Assembly (NCBI GenBank): GCA_036843405.1
Contig: DAITSJ010000012.1
Location: 1-64,000, forward strand
Reading direction: 5' to 3'
Length of the DNA stretch: 64,000 nucleotides
From: DGNJ01 sp002388905
Lineage (GTDB): Bacteria; Pseudomonadota; Gammaproteobacteria; Pseudomonadales; Porticoccaceae
In this document: piece after piece, positions 54,589 to 63,314 of the stretch
How the letters are laid out: every line of letters starts with the position of its first letter
How positions within the stretch are numbered: position 1 is the first letter of the stretch
Made by a program: the position numbers and the translations under genes
The notes under the pieces: generated by a model
What the model was told of the DNA's origin: nothing
The model's input: the letters and a program-made list of their open reading frames with translations, nothing else
Database searches by the model: none

Positions 54589-55338
54589 TCAGCTGGCCTG
54601 TTTTTGATAGCTGGCCAGCAGGCGATTTGCATCGCCCGGGGCGCAGGCTTTCCTGTCGTTGTCAAAAAAACAGTAAACGGATTTTCCCGTTTCCCGCCAG
54701 CGCCGGCATTTTCTCGCCAGTCCGGCGAGGGTGCGGCCATCGTAGGCGCCTTCGTAGGGTGTTTTCGCCGGGCCGTGCATCCGGATGTAAACGAAGTCGG
54801 CGGTGACAACCTGGGGCGAGCGGTATTGCTGGAGATCGTAAAAGCACAGAGAGGCGCCATGCTTTTCCAGGCTTTCATAGACCGGATCGCAAAACCAGCT
54901 GGGGTCGCGAAACTCGAAGGCGCATTTCAGGCCCCCGGGCGTTTGCGCGAGGAAGCTCTCGAGCCTTTCTGTATTGACCCGCCACCTGGGCGGAAGCTGG
55001 AAGAGCACCGGCCCCAGCTTGTCGCCCAGCGGCTCCAGCGTGCGTACCAGCCGGTCGAGTGGCTGGCCGGGATCCTTGAGTTTTTTCATGTGTGTGAGAT
55101 AACGGCTGGCCTTGACGGCGAAGAGAAAATCCCCGGGTGTCTCCGTAACCCACTCCCGCACGGTTTTGCTGTCGGGCAGGCTGTAAAAAGTCTTGTTGAT
55201 TTCCACGCTATTGAAGCTGCGGGCATAGGTCTTGAGCATTTGATGCGACGGGGTTTTATCCGGATAAAAATTGCCCACCCAGTCGTCGAAATGCCAGCCG
55301 GAAGTTCCGACCCGTAATTGCCGCTCTGCTTTGGTCAT
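54589..55338 (-). CDS. DUF72 family protein
   Basis: This 249-residue TIM-barrel-like protein of the DUF72 (YecE) family has the N-terminal signature LRVGTSGWHFDDWVGNFYP. NSVEINKTFYSLP, FLFAVKASRYLTHMKKL, VLFQLPPRW and FEFRDPSWF follow. The biochemical function is not established; members often lie near DNA-repair or nuclease genes. Here it overlaps the stand-alone DNA ligase gene by four bases and is surely cotranscribed with it. Confidence 0.92.
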   Translation of the reverse strand: MTKAERQLRVGTSGWHFDDWVGNFYPDKTPSHQMLKTYARSFNSVEINKTFYSLPDSKTVREWVTETPGDFLFAVKASRYLTHMKKLKDPGQPLDRLVRTLEPLGDKLGPVLFQLPPRWRVNTERLESFLAQTPGGLKCAFEFRDPSWFCDPVYESLEKHGASLCFYDLQQYRSPQVVTADFVYIRMHGPAKTPYEGAYDGRTLAGLARKCRRWRETGKSVYCFFDNDRKACAPGDANRLLASYQKQAS

Positions 55339-56321
55339 GGCTCCTCCTTTACCACGTCTTCAGGCGCCTTGTCTTCCCGCAGACCCAGGAACCGGGGGTG
55401 TCGCAACTTGCCGTCGCGGGTCCACTCGGTAAAACCGATTTCCGCCACCAATTTCGGGGTAACCCAGGTGACGTCCTTTTCGCTGCCCTCGAAATCATCA
55501 AAGGGACAGCTACGCCGTTTCATTTGTGCCATTCGCCGGTGTAGCCGGGTCAACAGGTCTTCGTCAAAGCCCGTGCCCACGCGGCCGGCGTAGCAGAGTT
55601 TGTCACTGTCGTAGTAGCCCAGCAGGAGAGCGCCAAAGCCGGTGCGCTTGCCTTCAGGCTCGGTGTAGCCGCAGATAATCAACTCCTGGCCATTCGTGCA
55701 TTTCAGCTTGAGCCATTGCCGGGACCGTTTTCGTTGATAAGGACTGTGCGCGGCCTTTGCTATTACGCCTTCCCAGCCTTTCTTGCACGCTTCCCGGTGA
55801 TACTTTTTGCCCGCTGCGTTGCGATGGGGCAGGTAGTGGAGCGGTGTTTGGAAACGAAACGCCGCTTTGAGTAATTTTTTGCGTTCCCGCAGGGGAAGCT
55901 GTTCCGTGTTGTAGCCATCCAGATGGATGATGTCGAAAACATAAGCGTGGACCGGCACTGCTCGCCGGAGTTTTTCGTCCGGGTCTTTTTCCTGCATTCG
56001 ACGCTGCAGCTTGGCGAAAGAGGTCAACCCTTTGTGAAAAGTCACCAGTTCGCAGTCGACGGCGAAGCGGCCGGGAAGTGCTTCAACGGCCGTGACAATT
56101 TCCGGGTAGGTACGGTTCAGTCGTTTGCGGTTGCGGGAATACAGTGTGGTCTTTTTGCCATTGTTAATGGCCAGGCACCGCACCCCGTCCAGTTTGCGTT
56201 CGAATAGCCAGCCATCGTCGTCGAAAGCCTGATCCGAAAGAACCGCCTTCATAAGCGCGACGAAGCCAGGCGCCTTTTGTTTGCTGCATTGCTCTCGCAA
56301 TTTTCTGGGAATCCGGTTCAT
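55335..56321 (-). CDS. Stand-alone ATP-dependent DNA ligase (LigD-ligase-domain type)
   Basis: This 328-residue protein has the nucleotidyltransferase motif I ERKLDGVR with the adenylated Lys43. Motif III is near VHAYVFDIIHLDG, motif IV GWEGVIAKAAHSPY and motif V WLKLKC. An OB-fold domain spans about residues 215-320 (FGALLLGYYDSDKLCYAGRVGTGF). It corresponds to the ligase domain of bacterial NHEJ LigD without the polymerase and phosphoesterase domains. No ku gene is visible in the window. The ligase may act in backup double-strand-break or stationary-phase repair. It is coupled to DUF72. Confidence 0.92.
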   Translation of the reverse strand: MNRIPRKLREQCSKQKAPGFVALMKAVLSDQAFDDDGWLFERKLDGVRCLAINNGKKTTLYSRNRKRLNRTYPEIVTAVEALPGRFAVDCELVTFHKGLTSFAKLQRRMQEKDPDEKLRRAVPVHAYVFDIIHLDGYNTEQLPLRERKKLLKAAFRFQTPLHYLPHRNAAGKKYHREACKKGWEGVIAKAAHSPYQRKRSRQWLKLKCTNGQELIICGYTEPEGKRTGFGALLLGYYDSDKLCYAGRVGTGFDEDLLTRLHRRMAQMKRRSCPFDDFEGSEKDVTWVTPKLVAEIGFTEWTRDGKLRHPRFLGLREDKAPEDVVKEEP

Positions 56322-56452
56322 GGTGGCCCCGGTTATTGCTTTCCCCGAGTATAGAAATAACTTGCATCCCGTGCCGTTTGGGTGTGGGCACTTTGGCTAC
56401 ACTTCAGTGTAGACACTGATTTCTTACAGCAGCCAACATGGGAGGGTCAATT

Positions 56453-57769
56453 ATGAGTGACACCACGGCGGCCTCCCTGGCCGACCAGGTCGCCGGGGTT
56501 GCGGAATCTATCGACAATTTCGAATCGCCCGATCTCAATGGATTGATGAAACGCATCGGCGATGCCCCTGTGGTTTTGATCGGCGAGGCGAGCCACGGTA
56601 CATCCGAGTTCTACCGCTACCGGGCGGCAATCACCCGCACCCTGATCGAACGCAAGGGTTTCAACATGGTGGCGGTGGAGGCGGACTGGCCGGACGCCGC
56701 CCGTATCGATCATTATGTACGCCACCTGACCACACCGCCCTCGGAATGGCGGGCCTTCACCCGCTTTCCCTCCTGGATGTGGCGCAACACGGATGTCCAG
56801 GAGTTTGTCGAGTGGTTGCGCCGCCACAACGGGCCGATCCCCCATCAATCGGAACGGGTTTCGTTTCACGGTCTCGATCTCTACAGCCTGTTCACGTCCA
56901 TCGAGGAGGTGCTCAAGTACCTGGAAGGCGTGGATCCGGAAGCGGCAGCCGTGGCCCGGGAACGTTACAGCTGCCTGATGCCGTGGCAGGAGGAACCCGC
57001 CTTATACGGTCGTGCGGCACTCTCCGCACGCTTTCGGGAATGTGAGCAGGAGGTGGTTGACATTCTCACCGACCTGGTGGAAAAACGCATGGAATATGCG
57101 GCCCGGGACGGTGACAGTTTCCTTGATGCGGTGCAGAACGCCCGATTGGTGGCCAACGCCGAAGAATACTATCGGACTCTCTATACCGGCTACGCGGACT
57201 CCTGGAACCTGCGCGACAGCCATATGTTCGAAACCCTGAAATCGCTTTTGGATTATCGCGGCGGGCATAGCAAAATAGTGGTCTGGGCGCACAACTCCCA
57301 CAACGGCAATGCCGCCGCCACGGACATGGCCCGGCGCGGCCAATACAATATCGGCGAACTGTGTCGCAAGGTTTATGGCGACAGCGCCTACCTGATCGGT
57401 TTCGGCACCCACACCGGCACGGTGGCCGCCGCCAGTGACTGGGGTGCCCCCATGGAGGTCAAAGAGGTGCGCCCTTCCCTGGCGGAAAGCTGGGAGCGCG
57501 TTTGCCACGATACCGGGATTCCCGCATTTCACCTGCCCCTGCGGCATCTGAACGACCGCTCCCTGCGGCACTCGCTTCAAGAGGAGCGCCCGGAACGCGC
57601 CATTGGCGTGATCTACCGTCCGGATACCGAATGGGCCAGTCACTATTTTCACGCCCGACTCGCCGACCAGTTCGACGAATACATCTGGCTGGACGAGACA
57701 AGCGCCGTGACGCCACTTGATGCGCAGGAGATGGCGGGTATGCCGGACACCTATCCCTTTGGACTCTAA
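56453..57769 (+). CDS. Erythromycin esterase family protein
   Basis: This 438-residue protein of the erythromycin esterase (EreA/EreB)-like family has the motif LIGEASHGTSEFYRYRA holding the catalytic Glu/His pair. VAVEADWPDA, FPSWMWRNTDV, SFHGLDLYSL and VVWAHNSHNGNA follow. Most chromosomal members are not proven macrolide esterases. ATG 56453 has GGGAGGG upstream; the in-frame ATG at 56438 lacks one. It is a single gene, divergent from the ligase, with a 131-base gap. Confidence 0.88.
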   Translation: MSDTTAASLADQVAGVAESIDNFESPDLNGLMKRIGDAPVVLIGEASHGTSEFYRYRAAITRTLIERKGFNMVAVEADWPDAARIDHYVRHLTTPPSEWRAFTRFPSWMWRNTDVQEFVEWLRRHNGPIPHQSERVSFHGLDLYSLFTSIEEVLKYLEGVDPEAAAVARERYSCLMPWQEEPALYGRAALSARFRECEQEVVDILTDLVEKRMEYAARDGDSFLDAVQNARLVANAEEYYRTLYTGYADSWNLRDSHMFETLKSLLDYRGGHSKIVVWAHNSHNGNAAATDMARRGQYNIGELCRKVYGDSAYLIGFGTHTGTVAAASDWGAPMEVKEVRPSLAESWERVCHDTGIPAFHLPLRHLNDRSLRHSLQEERPERAIGVIYRPDTEWASHYFHARLADQFDEYIWLDETSAVTPLDAQEMAGMPDTYPFGL

Positions 57770-57984
57770 GGTGGTGACCGGGAATGACCAATCGCGCTGC
57801 ACCTTGACAGCAGGTGCTGCCGGCGAATGGCGGCGGCCGTCCAGGGTGACGGGACACAGGTCGCACTACCCACCATTTCCCTTGCGCCTTACCCACCCGC
57901 CGTCGGGATGGCGGTTTGCAACCCGATTCCAGATGCTCAATCAGCAATGTTTTGTCATGGAAGAAATCGGATGCGTTCATTGCC

Positions 57985-59223
57985 TCAGAGCCACCCCCGG
58001 GTATGAACCGCCTCCGCAATCTGGCGCAGGGCGTTGACCCAGGCGCCGTGCCGGTGGGATGCGAGTTTCAGGTCGCGGGTGGTTCTCCGGGCTCTTTCAT
58101 AGCTGTCCAGCACCCGCTCACGTCGGCGCTTGTCCACGGTTTCCGCATCCCAGTAATTGTCATACAGGCCCTGGCTGCGCTCCATCTGACAGACGTGGAC
58201 GCTGCCGCTGTTGGCGATGACGTCCGGAACCAGGGCGATATCGCGCTCGCGCAACCGCTCATCGGCCCGGTGGGTGACGGGTGCGTTGGCGCCTTCGACG
58301 ATCAGGGAAGCCTGGATCCTATCGACATTGTCTTCGTTGATGACGCCCTGTACGGCGGCTGGAATCAGGATATCGCAATCGCATTCCAGTAATTCGGCAT
58401 TGTTCAGGGTCCGGCCCGCCGGGAAACCCTCCACCGTGCCGTTCTCTTCCACATGCTGTTGCAGCGAGGGAATATCCAGGCCCTCGGCCTGGTAGATGCC
58501 CCCGGTTACATCGCTCACCGCTACCAAAGTAACGCCGGCCTGGTGAAGGGCATCGGCGACAACGCTGCCCACCTGGCCGAAGCCCTGGATGGCGACCCGG
58601 GCCTCTTTCAGTTTAAGGCCCAGGTTTTCACAGGCCACTTCGGTGACCTCGAATACGCCCCGCCCGGTGGCTTCCTCGCCACCATAGGAGCCACCGAGAA
58701 TGGGCGGCTTGTCGCTGATGGCAGCGGGGCAGTGGTAACCGTTGATCTTTTCGTATTCGTCCAGCATCCAGGCCATGGTTTGGCCGGAGGTACCTATATC
58801 GGCGCCGGGAATGTCATAGGCCGGCCCCTGGGGACGGAGTTGGCGAATATAGGCCCGACACAGGCGCTCCAGTTCGTTGTTGCTCAGTTTGCGCGGATCC
58901 GCGCGGATTCCGCCCTTGCCGCCGCCGGCTGGAATTCTCCCCGCGGCGTGCTTGATGCACATTAGCAGGCCCAGGGCCTCGACTTCCTGGAGCGACAGGT
59001 CAGGGGTAATGCGGGTGCCATCCCGGGTCGGGCCCAGGGCATCGTTGTAGTGGACACGATAGGCTTCGAAGATACGCCGGCTGCCGTCGTCCATTTTCAG
59101 GGGGATGCGAAATATCACGGTGCGATGGGGAACTTCCAAAAGCTCGATCACCTTGGGGTCGATGTCGCCGACCTGCCCTGCCTGGTGTAGGAAGCTCAGT
59201 GATTCGTCAAAAAATTCTCCCAT
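57985..59223 (-). CDS. Glu/Leu/Phe/Val dehydrogenase (glutamate dehydrogenase type)
   Basis: This 412-residue enzyme oxidatively deaminates an amino acid, probably glutamate. The substrate region is GLLMCIKHAAGRIPAGGGKGG, with the catalytic Lys in the GGGKGG stretch. ADIGTSGQTMAWMLDEY carries the active-site Asp, and the Rossmann motif is VAIQGFGQVGSVVADAL. The LIVEGANAPVT segment is typical of the family. ATG 59223 is preceded by GGGAGG; a 35-residue longer frame has no such site. It is flanked by the 345-base gap before the aconitase gene. Confidence 0.93.
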   Translation of the reverse strand: MGEFFDESLSFLHQAGQVGDIDPKVIELLEVPHRTVIFRIPLKMDDGSRRIFEAYRVHYNDALGPTRDGTRITPDLSLQEVEALGLLMCIKHAAGRIPAGGGKGGIRADPRKLSNNELERLCRAYIRQLRPQGPAYDIPGADIGTSGQTMAWMLDEYEKINGYHCPAAISDKPPILGGSYGGEEATGRGVFEVTEVACENLGLKLKEARVAIQGFGQVGSVVADALHQAGVTLVAVSDVTGGIYQAEGLDIPSLQQHVEENGTVEGFPAGRTLNNAELLECDCDILIPAAVQGVINEDNVDRIQASLIVEGANAPVTHRADERLRERDIALVPDVIANSGSVHVCQMERSQGLYDNYWDAETVDKRRRERVLDSYERARRTTRDLKLASHRHGAWVNALRQIAEAVHTRGWL

Positions 59224-59568
59224 CTCATTATCCTCCCGCGATCCGGTGATAACGTCGTCGATAGACAGCCAATGGACCACGACCGGCACTGTGCCGAAGA
59301 CCGGCGATGCTGGCTCGTGGTGTTTCATACAGAGGCTAGAACAGTCGGCGGAACCTTGCCATGGAGGTCTTTTTAAAAGAATTTGACCGAAGAGCCGGAT
59401 CAGGGAGGGATGATTTTGGGACGATCCGGCGGGATAGCGGCGTTTGCAGGAAAACCCTGTGCTACGCTTTCAGCATAGGCCCATGCAGGTCGAACCTGAC
59501 CCCCCCCCTGACCATTTGCCGAGAGTGAAGGACCTGACCATTTGCCGAGAGTGAAGGAGTAGTGCGCC
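59224..59568. other. Intergenic region between glutamate dehydrogenase and aconitase
   Basis: No gene is seen in these 345 bases. The region carries the divergent promoters. An extended -10-like TGCTACGCT at 59460-59468 could serve the aconitase gene. A run of eight C at 59501-59508 and a 26-bp tandem duplication at 59507-59558 close it. Confidence 0.5.
59507..59558 (+). repeat. 26-bp perfect tandem duplication containing the aconitase ribosome site
   Basis: The unit CCTGACCATTTGCCGAGAGT plus GAAGGA occurs twice without mismatch (59507-59532 and 59533-59558), directly after a C run. The second copy supplies the AAGGAG ribosome-binding site nine bases before the GTG start at 59569. The first copy leaves a duplicate AAGGA 26 bases further upstream. 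Confidence 0.95.
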
Positions 59569-61509
59569 GTGGCTGACAATCTCGCCCGAAAACTTATTCG
59601 CGATCATCTGGCCGAAGGCGAGATGACACCGGGGGAACGCATCGCTCTCAAGGTGGATCAGACCCTGACGCAGGACGCCACCGGCACACTGGTGATGCTG
59701 GCCCTGGAGACCATGGCCCTGGACCGCGTCAAGACCGAAGTCTCGGTGCAGTATGTGGATCACAACCTTATTCAGAGCGACCACAAGAATCCCGACGATC
59801 ACCTGTTTCTGGAAAGCGCCTGTCGCCGGTTCGGTATCTGGTACAGCCGTGCCGGCAATGGCGTGAGCCACCCGTTGCACATGCAATATTTTGGCAGGCC
59901 CGGGAAGTTGCTTCTCGGTTCCGACAGCCATACGCCGGCGGCGGGCGGCCTGGGTATGCTGGCCATCGGCGCCGGCGGGCTCGATGTGGCCATGGCCATG
60001 GCCGGCGAGCCTTTTTCAGTCAGGATGCCCGAGATCTGGGGCGTGGGCCTGGTGGGCGAATTACCGGACTGGGTCAGCGCCAAGGATGTGGTTCTGGAAA
60101 TGCTGCGTCGCCACGGTGTCCGGGGCGGTGTGGGCAAGGTCATCGAATACCATGGTCCCGGTCTGGGCTGCCTGAGCGCCATGGACCGTCACGTGATCGC
60201 CAATATGGGGACCGAGTTGGGGGCCACTTCGACGGTTTTCCCTGCCGACGAGGCCACCCGGGATTTCATGGCGCGGCATCAGCGGCAGGACGAGTGGCAA
60301 GCCATGGCGGCGGACGACGGGGCCAGCTACGATCACGACGAGGAAATCGACCTCTCCGCGCTGGAGCCCCTCATTGCAAAGCCGTCCAGCCCGGGCAATG
60401 TGGTGCCCGTTCGGGAACTGGCCGGCGAGCCCATCTACCAGGCCTATATCGGTTCCTCGGCGAATCCCGGTTATAGGGATTTTGCCATCGCGGCCGAAAT
60501 GGTGAGAGGCCGGCAGGTGGCGCCCGGCGTCTCCTTCGACATCAATCCCACTTCCCGGGAGACACTCGAAAATCTGGCCAGGGAGGACAAGCTCAATCCC
60601 CTGCTGCATGCCGGTGCCCGGTTGCACCAGGCAGGCTGCAACGGCTGTATCGGCATGGGCCAGGCCCCGGCGACGGGTCGCAACAGCCTGCGCACCGTGC
60701 CCCGCAACTTTGCCGGTCGCTCCGGCACCCAAGAGGACAGCGTTTTCCTGTGCAGCCCGGAAACCGCCACCGCATCGGCGCTGAAGGCGAAAATCACCGA
60801 TCCCCGCGAAATGGATATGAAATGTCCGGACGTTACACCCCCCGAGGACCCCGTCCTCAACTGGGAGATGTTCCAGCCGCCTCTCCCGGCCCGGGAGGGA
60901 CGCAGGGTGGAACTCGTCAAGGGCCCCAATATTGACGTCATGCCCGCCTTCGAGGCCTTGCCGGAAGAAATGGAACTGCCGGTGCTGTTGCGCGTCGACG
61001 ATGATATCTCCACCGACGAAATCCTGCCTGCCGGTACCGAAGTGCTTCCCTATCGGAGTAATGTCCCGGCAATATCCCGCTTCGCGTTCCAGGCGGTGGA
61101 TGAGAGCTACGCCGACCGGGCCGAAGCCCTGAAGGAAGGCGACGGCCACGCGGTGGTCGGCGGTGAAAATTACGGCCAGGGGTCGAGCCGTGAGCACGCG
61201 GCCCTGGCACCCCGTTACCTGGGCCTGCGGGCGGTCATAGCCCGCTCGTTTGCCCGCATACACCTGCAAAACCTGGTCAATTACGGCGTGCTTCCCCTGT
61301 TGCTGGAGGACGCCGACGAGGCCGCGCCTGACCGGGACGACGTCATTCATCTTGGCAACCTCGTGGAAACCCTGGAGAAGGGCGGGCAAATCAGCGCAAA
61401 GCGAAGCGATGGCTCTTCCCTGCGACTGGGCTACGACCTGACGGAGAGGCAGCGACAGATCCTGCTCGCTGGCGGGCTCGTCAATTGGATGAGCGAACGC
61501 CTTGATTAG
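59569..61509 (+). CDS. Aconitate hydratase (short, single-chain type)
   Basis: This 646-residue [4Fe-4S] enzyme of the aconitase family is shorter than AcnA/AcnB (about 860-890) and like the TIGR01342 group. Conserved parts are LLGSDSHTPAAGGLGMLAIGAG, GPGLGCLSAMDR (first cluster Cys), HQAGCNGCIGMGQAP (second and third Cys) and the swivel domain VVGGENYGQGSSREHAAL. It isomerises citrate to isocitrate or a close analogue. The GTG at 59569 lies nine bases after AAGGAG. It is upstream of the sensor-like gene; no other TCA-cycle gene is near. Confidence 0.92.
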   Translation: MADNLARKLIRDHLAEGEMTPGERIALKVDQTLTQDATGTLVMLALETMALDRVKTEVSVQYVDHNLIQSDHKNPDDHLFLESACRRFGIWYSRAGNGVSHPLHMQYFGRPGKLLLGSDSHTPAAGGLGMLAIGAGGLDVAMAMAGEPFSVRMPEIWGVGLVGELPDWVSAKDVVLEMLRRHGVRGGVGKVIEYHGPGLGCLSAMDRHVIANMGTELGATSTVFPADEATRDFMARHQRQDEWQAMAADDGASYDHDEEIDLSALEPLIAKPSSPGNVVPVRELAGEPIYQAYIGSSANPGYRDFAIAAEMVRGRQVAPGVSFDINPTSRETLENLAREDKLNPLLHAGARLHQAGCNGCIGMGQAPATGRNSLRTVPRNFAGRSGTQEDSVFLCSPETATASALKAKITDPREMDMKCPDVTPPEDPVLNWEMFQPPLPAREGRRVELVKGPNIDVMPAFEALPEEMELPVLLRVDDDISTDEILPAGTEVLPYRSNVPAISRFAFQAVDESYADRAEALKEGDGHAVVGGENYGQGSSREHAALAPRYLGLRAVIARSFARIHLQNLVNYGVLPLLLEDADEAAPDRDDVIHLGNLVETLEKGGQISAKRSDGSSLRLGYDLTERQRQILLAGGLVNWMSERLD

Positions 61510-61764
61510 CCCATGAACCTTTGAGTTGCCCGATTGCCGGATGAATAAGACGGCGTTGGGAGTCGCCGCCACGGGCCCCGAGGCCCGTCCAGGTCCGAAC
61601 ATCGACTAAATAAAACAAAGGCAATTGTCAGGTTTTAGCGGGCTGATAGCGCCCGGCATTAACATGGCCGCGTCCTGTGGCTATACTGCGCACTCGCCCA
61701 CGGCCGTCAGCGCTTCCCCGCAACGACGACCGCCGTTTAGCCGTTCAATCCATTGACTGCGCTC

Positions 61765-63219
61765 ATGACCAGATTCTTGACAGCGATTTTGCTTTCTTTC
61801 CAAAGTGCCGTGCTTCATGCGGGGCTTATCGATTATTTCAAGGACGAGGAAGGCCATACCAACTGGCAGTACGTGGCCAACTGGTCAAGCGGTGTACTTA
61901 TCCTGCTGTTGACCGTGACCGTGATTTCCCTCTTCTTCGCCGTCAAGCGGGCGCACAGGTCAAACCGGGCGCTGGAGGCTATCCGCGCCGAACTGGAAGT
62001 TCGCGTCCGGGACCGCACGGCAACCCTGAATGAATCCAACCGTCTCCTCAAACAGTCCAATGAACTCCTGGAGCGGGAAATCCAGGACCATAGGGAAACC
62101 ACCGCGCGGTTGCGTTCGTCCGAGTCCTATATCAAGAACATTCTGGAATCGATGCCGCTGATGTTGATCGGCCTCGAAAAGGACGGAAAGGTCACCCAGT
62201 GGAATCGCAGCGCGGAGGAAATTGCCGGTATCAGCGCCGCCAGTGCCCTGGGCAAGAACCTGTGGGAGATCTATCCCACCATTACCGTCTCGCCCCGGCA
62301 GGTCGAGGAGGCGAGACGGGAAAATCGCACCATTACCATCAAACACAGCCAGCGCGGGCGCTCCCATTTCGATATCACCATCTACCCGCTCCGGGATCAC
62401 CTGGAAACCGGGGTCGTCATCCTTATCGACGACGTCACCAAGCAGATCCTGGCGGAAAATATGCTGATCCACCGGGACAAGATGTCATCCATGGGGGAAC
62501 TTGCCGCCACCATGGCCTACGATATCAATGCCCCGCTCCAGGCCATGGTGCAGGATGTGCAGACTGTGGCAAGCCTTTTGCGCGAAAGCGAAAACGGGGC
62601 GGTTTTGCCGGGAGGAGGCGACCGGCCCGAATTGACGGGGTTGCTGGATGATGCCACCGCACAGGGCAGCCGGGCGGCCGCAGTAATCAGTAACCTGCTG
62701 GCTTTCGCTCGTGGGCGGGGCGAGGAGAAGCGGCCGGGCGATATCACCGAGATTATCGACCACGCCCTGGAACTGGCCGAGCACGTTCTGGCGGTTCCCG
62801 CTAAACTGCGCTTCCGGGATATCACCATCGAGCGGGATTACGAGCCCAACCTGCCGCCGGTACCCTGCTACGAATCGGAATTGCAACAGGTCTTCCTGAG
62901 TCTTTTTCGCCACGCCTGCCATGCCCTGGGTCAGGTCGACAAGCCGGATCACCAGCCCACCATCCGTATCCAGGCCATGGAGTGTTACGGGGCCCTTTGG
63001 ATCAAGGTCCAGCACAACGGTGTGGGGCTCACCGAGGAAGAGCAACAGCATATTTTCGAGCCCTTTTTCAGTCACAGCCCCGAAAACCCGGATTACGCTG
63101 CCGGCCAGCGGTTGTCCTTTTCTCACTTTATTATCACCGAACACCATCAGGGACAGATGGCGGTCACCTCCGATGTGGATATCGGCACTACCTTCCATAT
63201 GCAGATCCAGCTCGATTAA
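61765..63219 (+). CDS. Histidine-kinase-like membrane sensor with altered catalytic motifs
   Basis: This 484-residue protein has an N-terminal hydrophobic signal or anchor, a short periplasmic stretch, a transmembrane helix (SGVLILLLTVTVISLFFAV, about 46-64), a coiled coil, a PAS domain (about 115-230: ILESMPLMLIGLEKDGKVTQWN), then HisKA and ATPase-like regions. The phospho-acceptor box reads MGELAATMAYDINAPL, with Tyr252 where His is expected. The N-box reads LFRHACHAL (Asn to His), the G1 box VQHNGVGL (Asp to His), and the GTGLGLS box is replaced by GQRLSFSHF. Kinase activity is therefore unlikely. The PAS domain may still sense. ATG 61765 is chosen; a TTG lies at 61753. Confidence 0.8.
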   Translation: MTRFLTAILLSFQSAVLHAGLIDYFKDEEGHTNWQYVANWSSGVLILLLTVTVISLFFAVKRAHRSNRALEAIRAELEVRVRDRTATLNESNRLLKQSNELLEREIQDHRETTARLRSSESYIKNILESMPLMLIGLEKDGKVTQWNRSAEEIAGISAASALGKNLWEIYPTITVSPRQVEEARRENRTITIKHSQRGRSHFDITIYPLRDHLETGVVILIDDVTKQILAENMLIHRDKMSSMGELAATMAYDINAPLQAMVQDVQTVASLLRESENGAVLPGGGDRPELTGLLDDATAQGSRAAAVISNLLAFARGRGEEKRPGDITEIIDHALELAEHVLAVPAKLRFRDITIERDYEPNLPPVPCYESELQQVFLSLFRHACHALGQVDKPDHQPTIRIQAMECYGALWIKVQHNGVGLTEEEQQHIFEPFFSHSPENPDYAAGQRLSFSHFIITEHHQGQMAVTSDVDIGTTFHMQIQLD

Positions 63220-63314
63220 AGTCCGTTGCCCGGTGCCACCCCCGGTCGTGGCGCCTTCCTCGCCGGTCGACTAAGCTTTCCCCGGTAATCAGTAATGAAG
63301 CTAGGGAGAACGGT

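Noticed and set aside
56453..57769. Macrolide-resistance gene call for the erythromycin-esterase-like protein
   Set aside because: Family membership is clear, but chromosomal members are mostly uncharacterised; resistance cannot be read from sequence.
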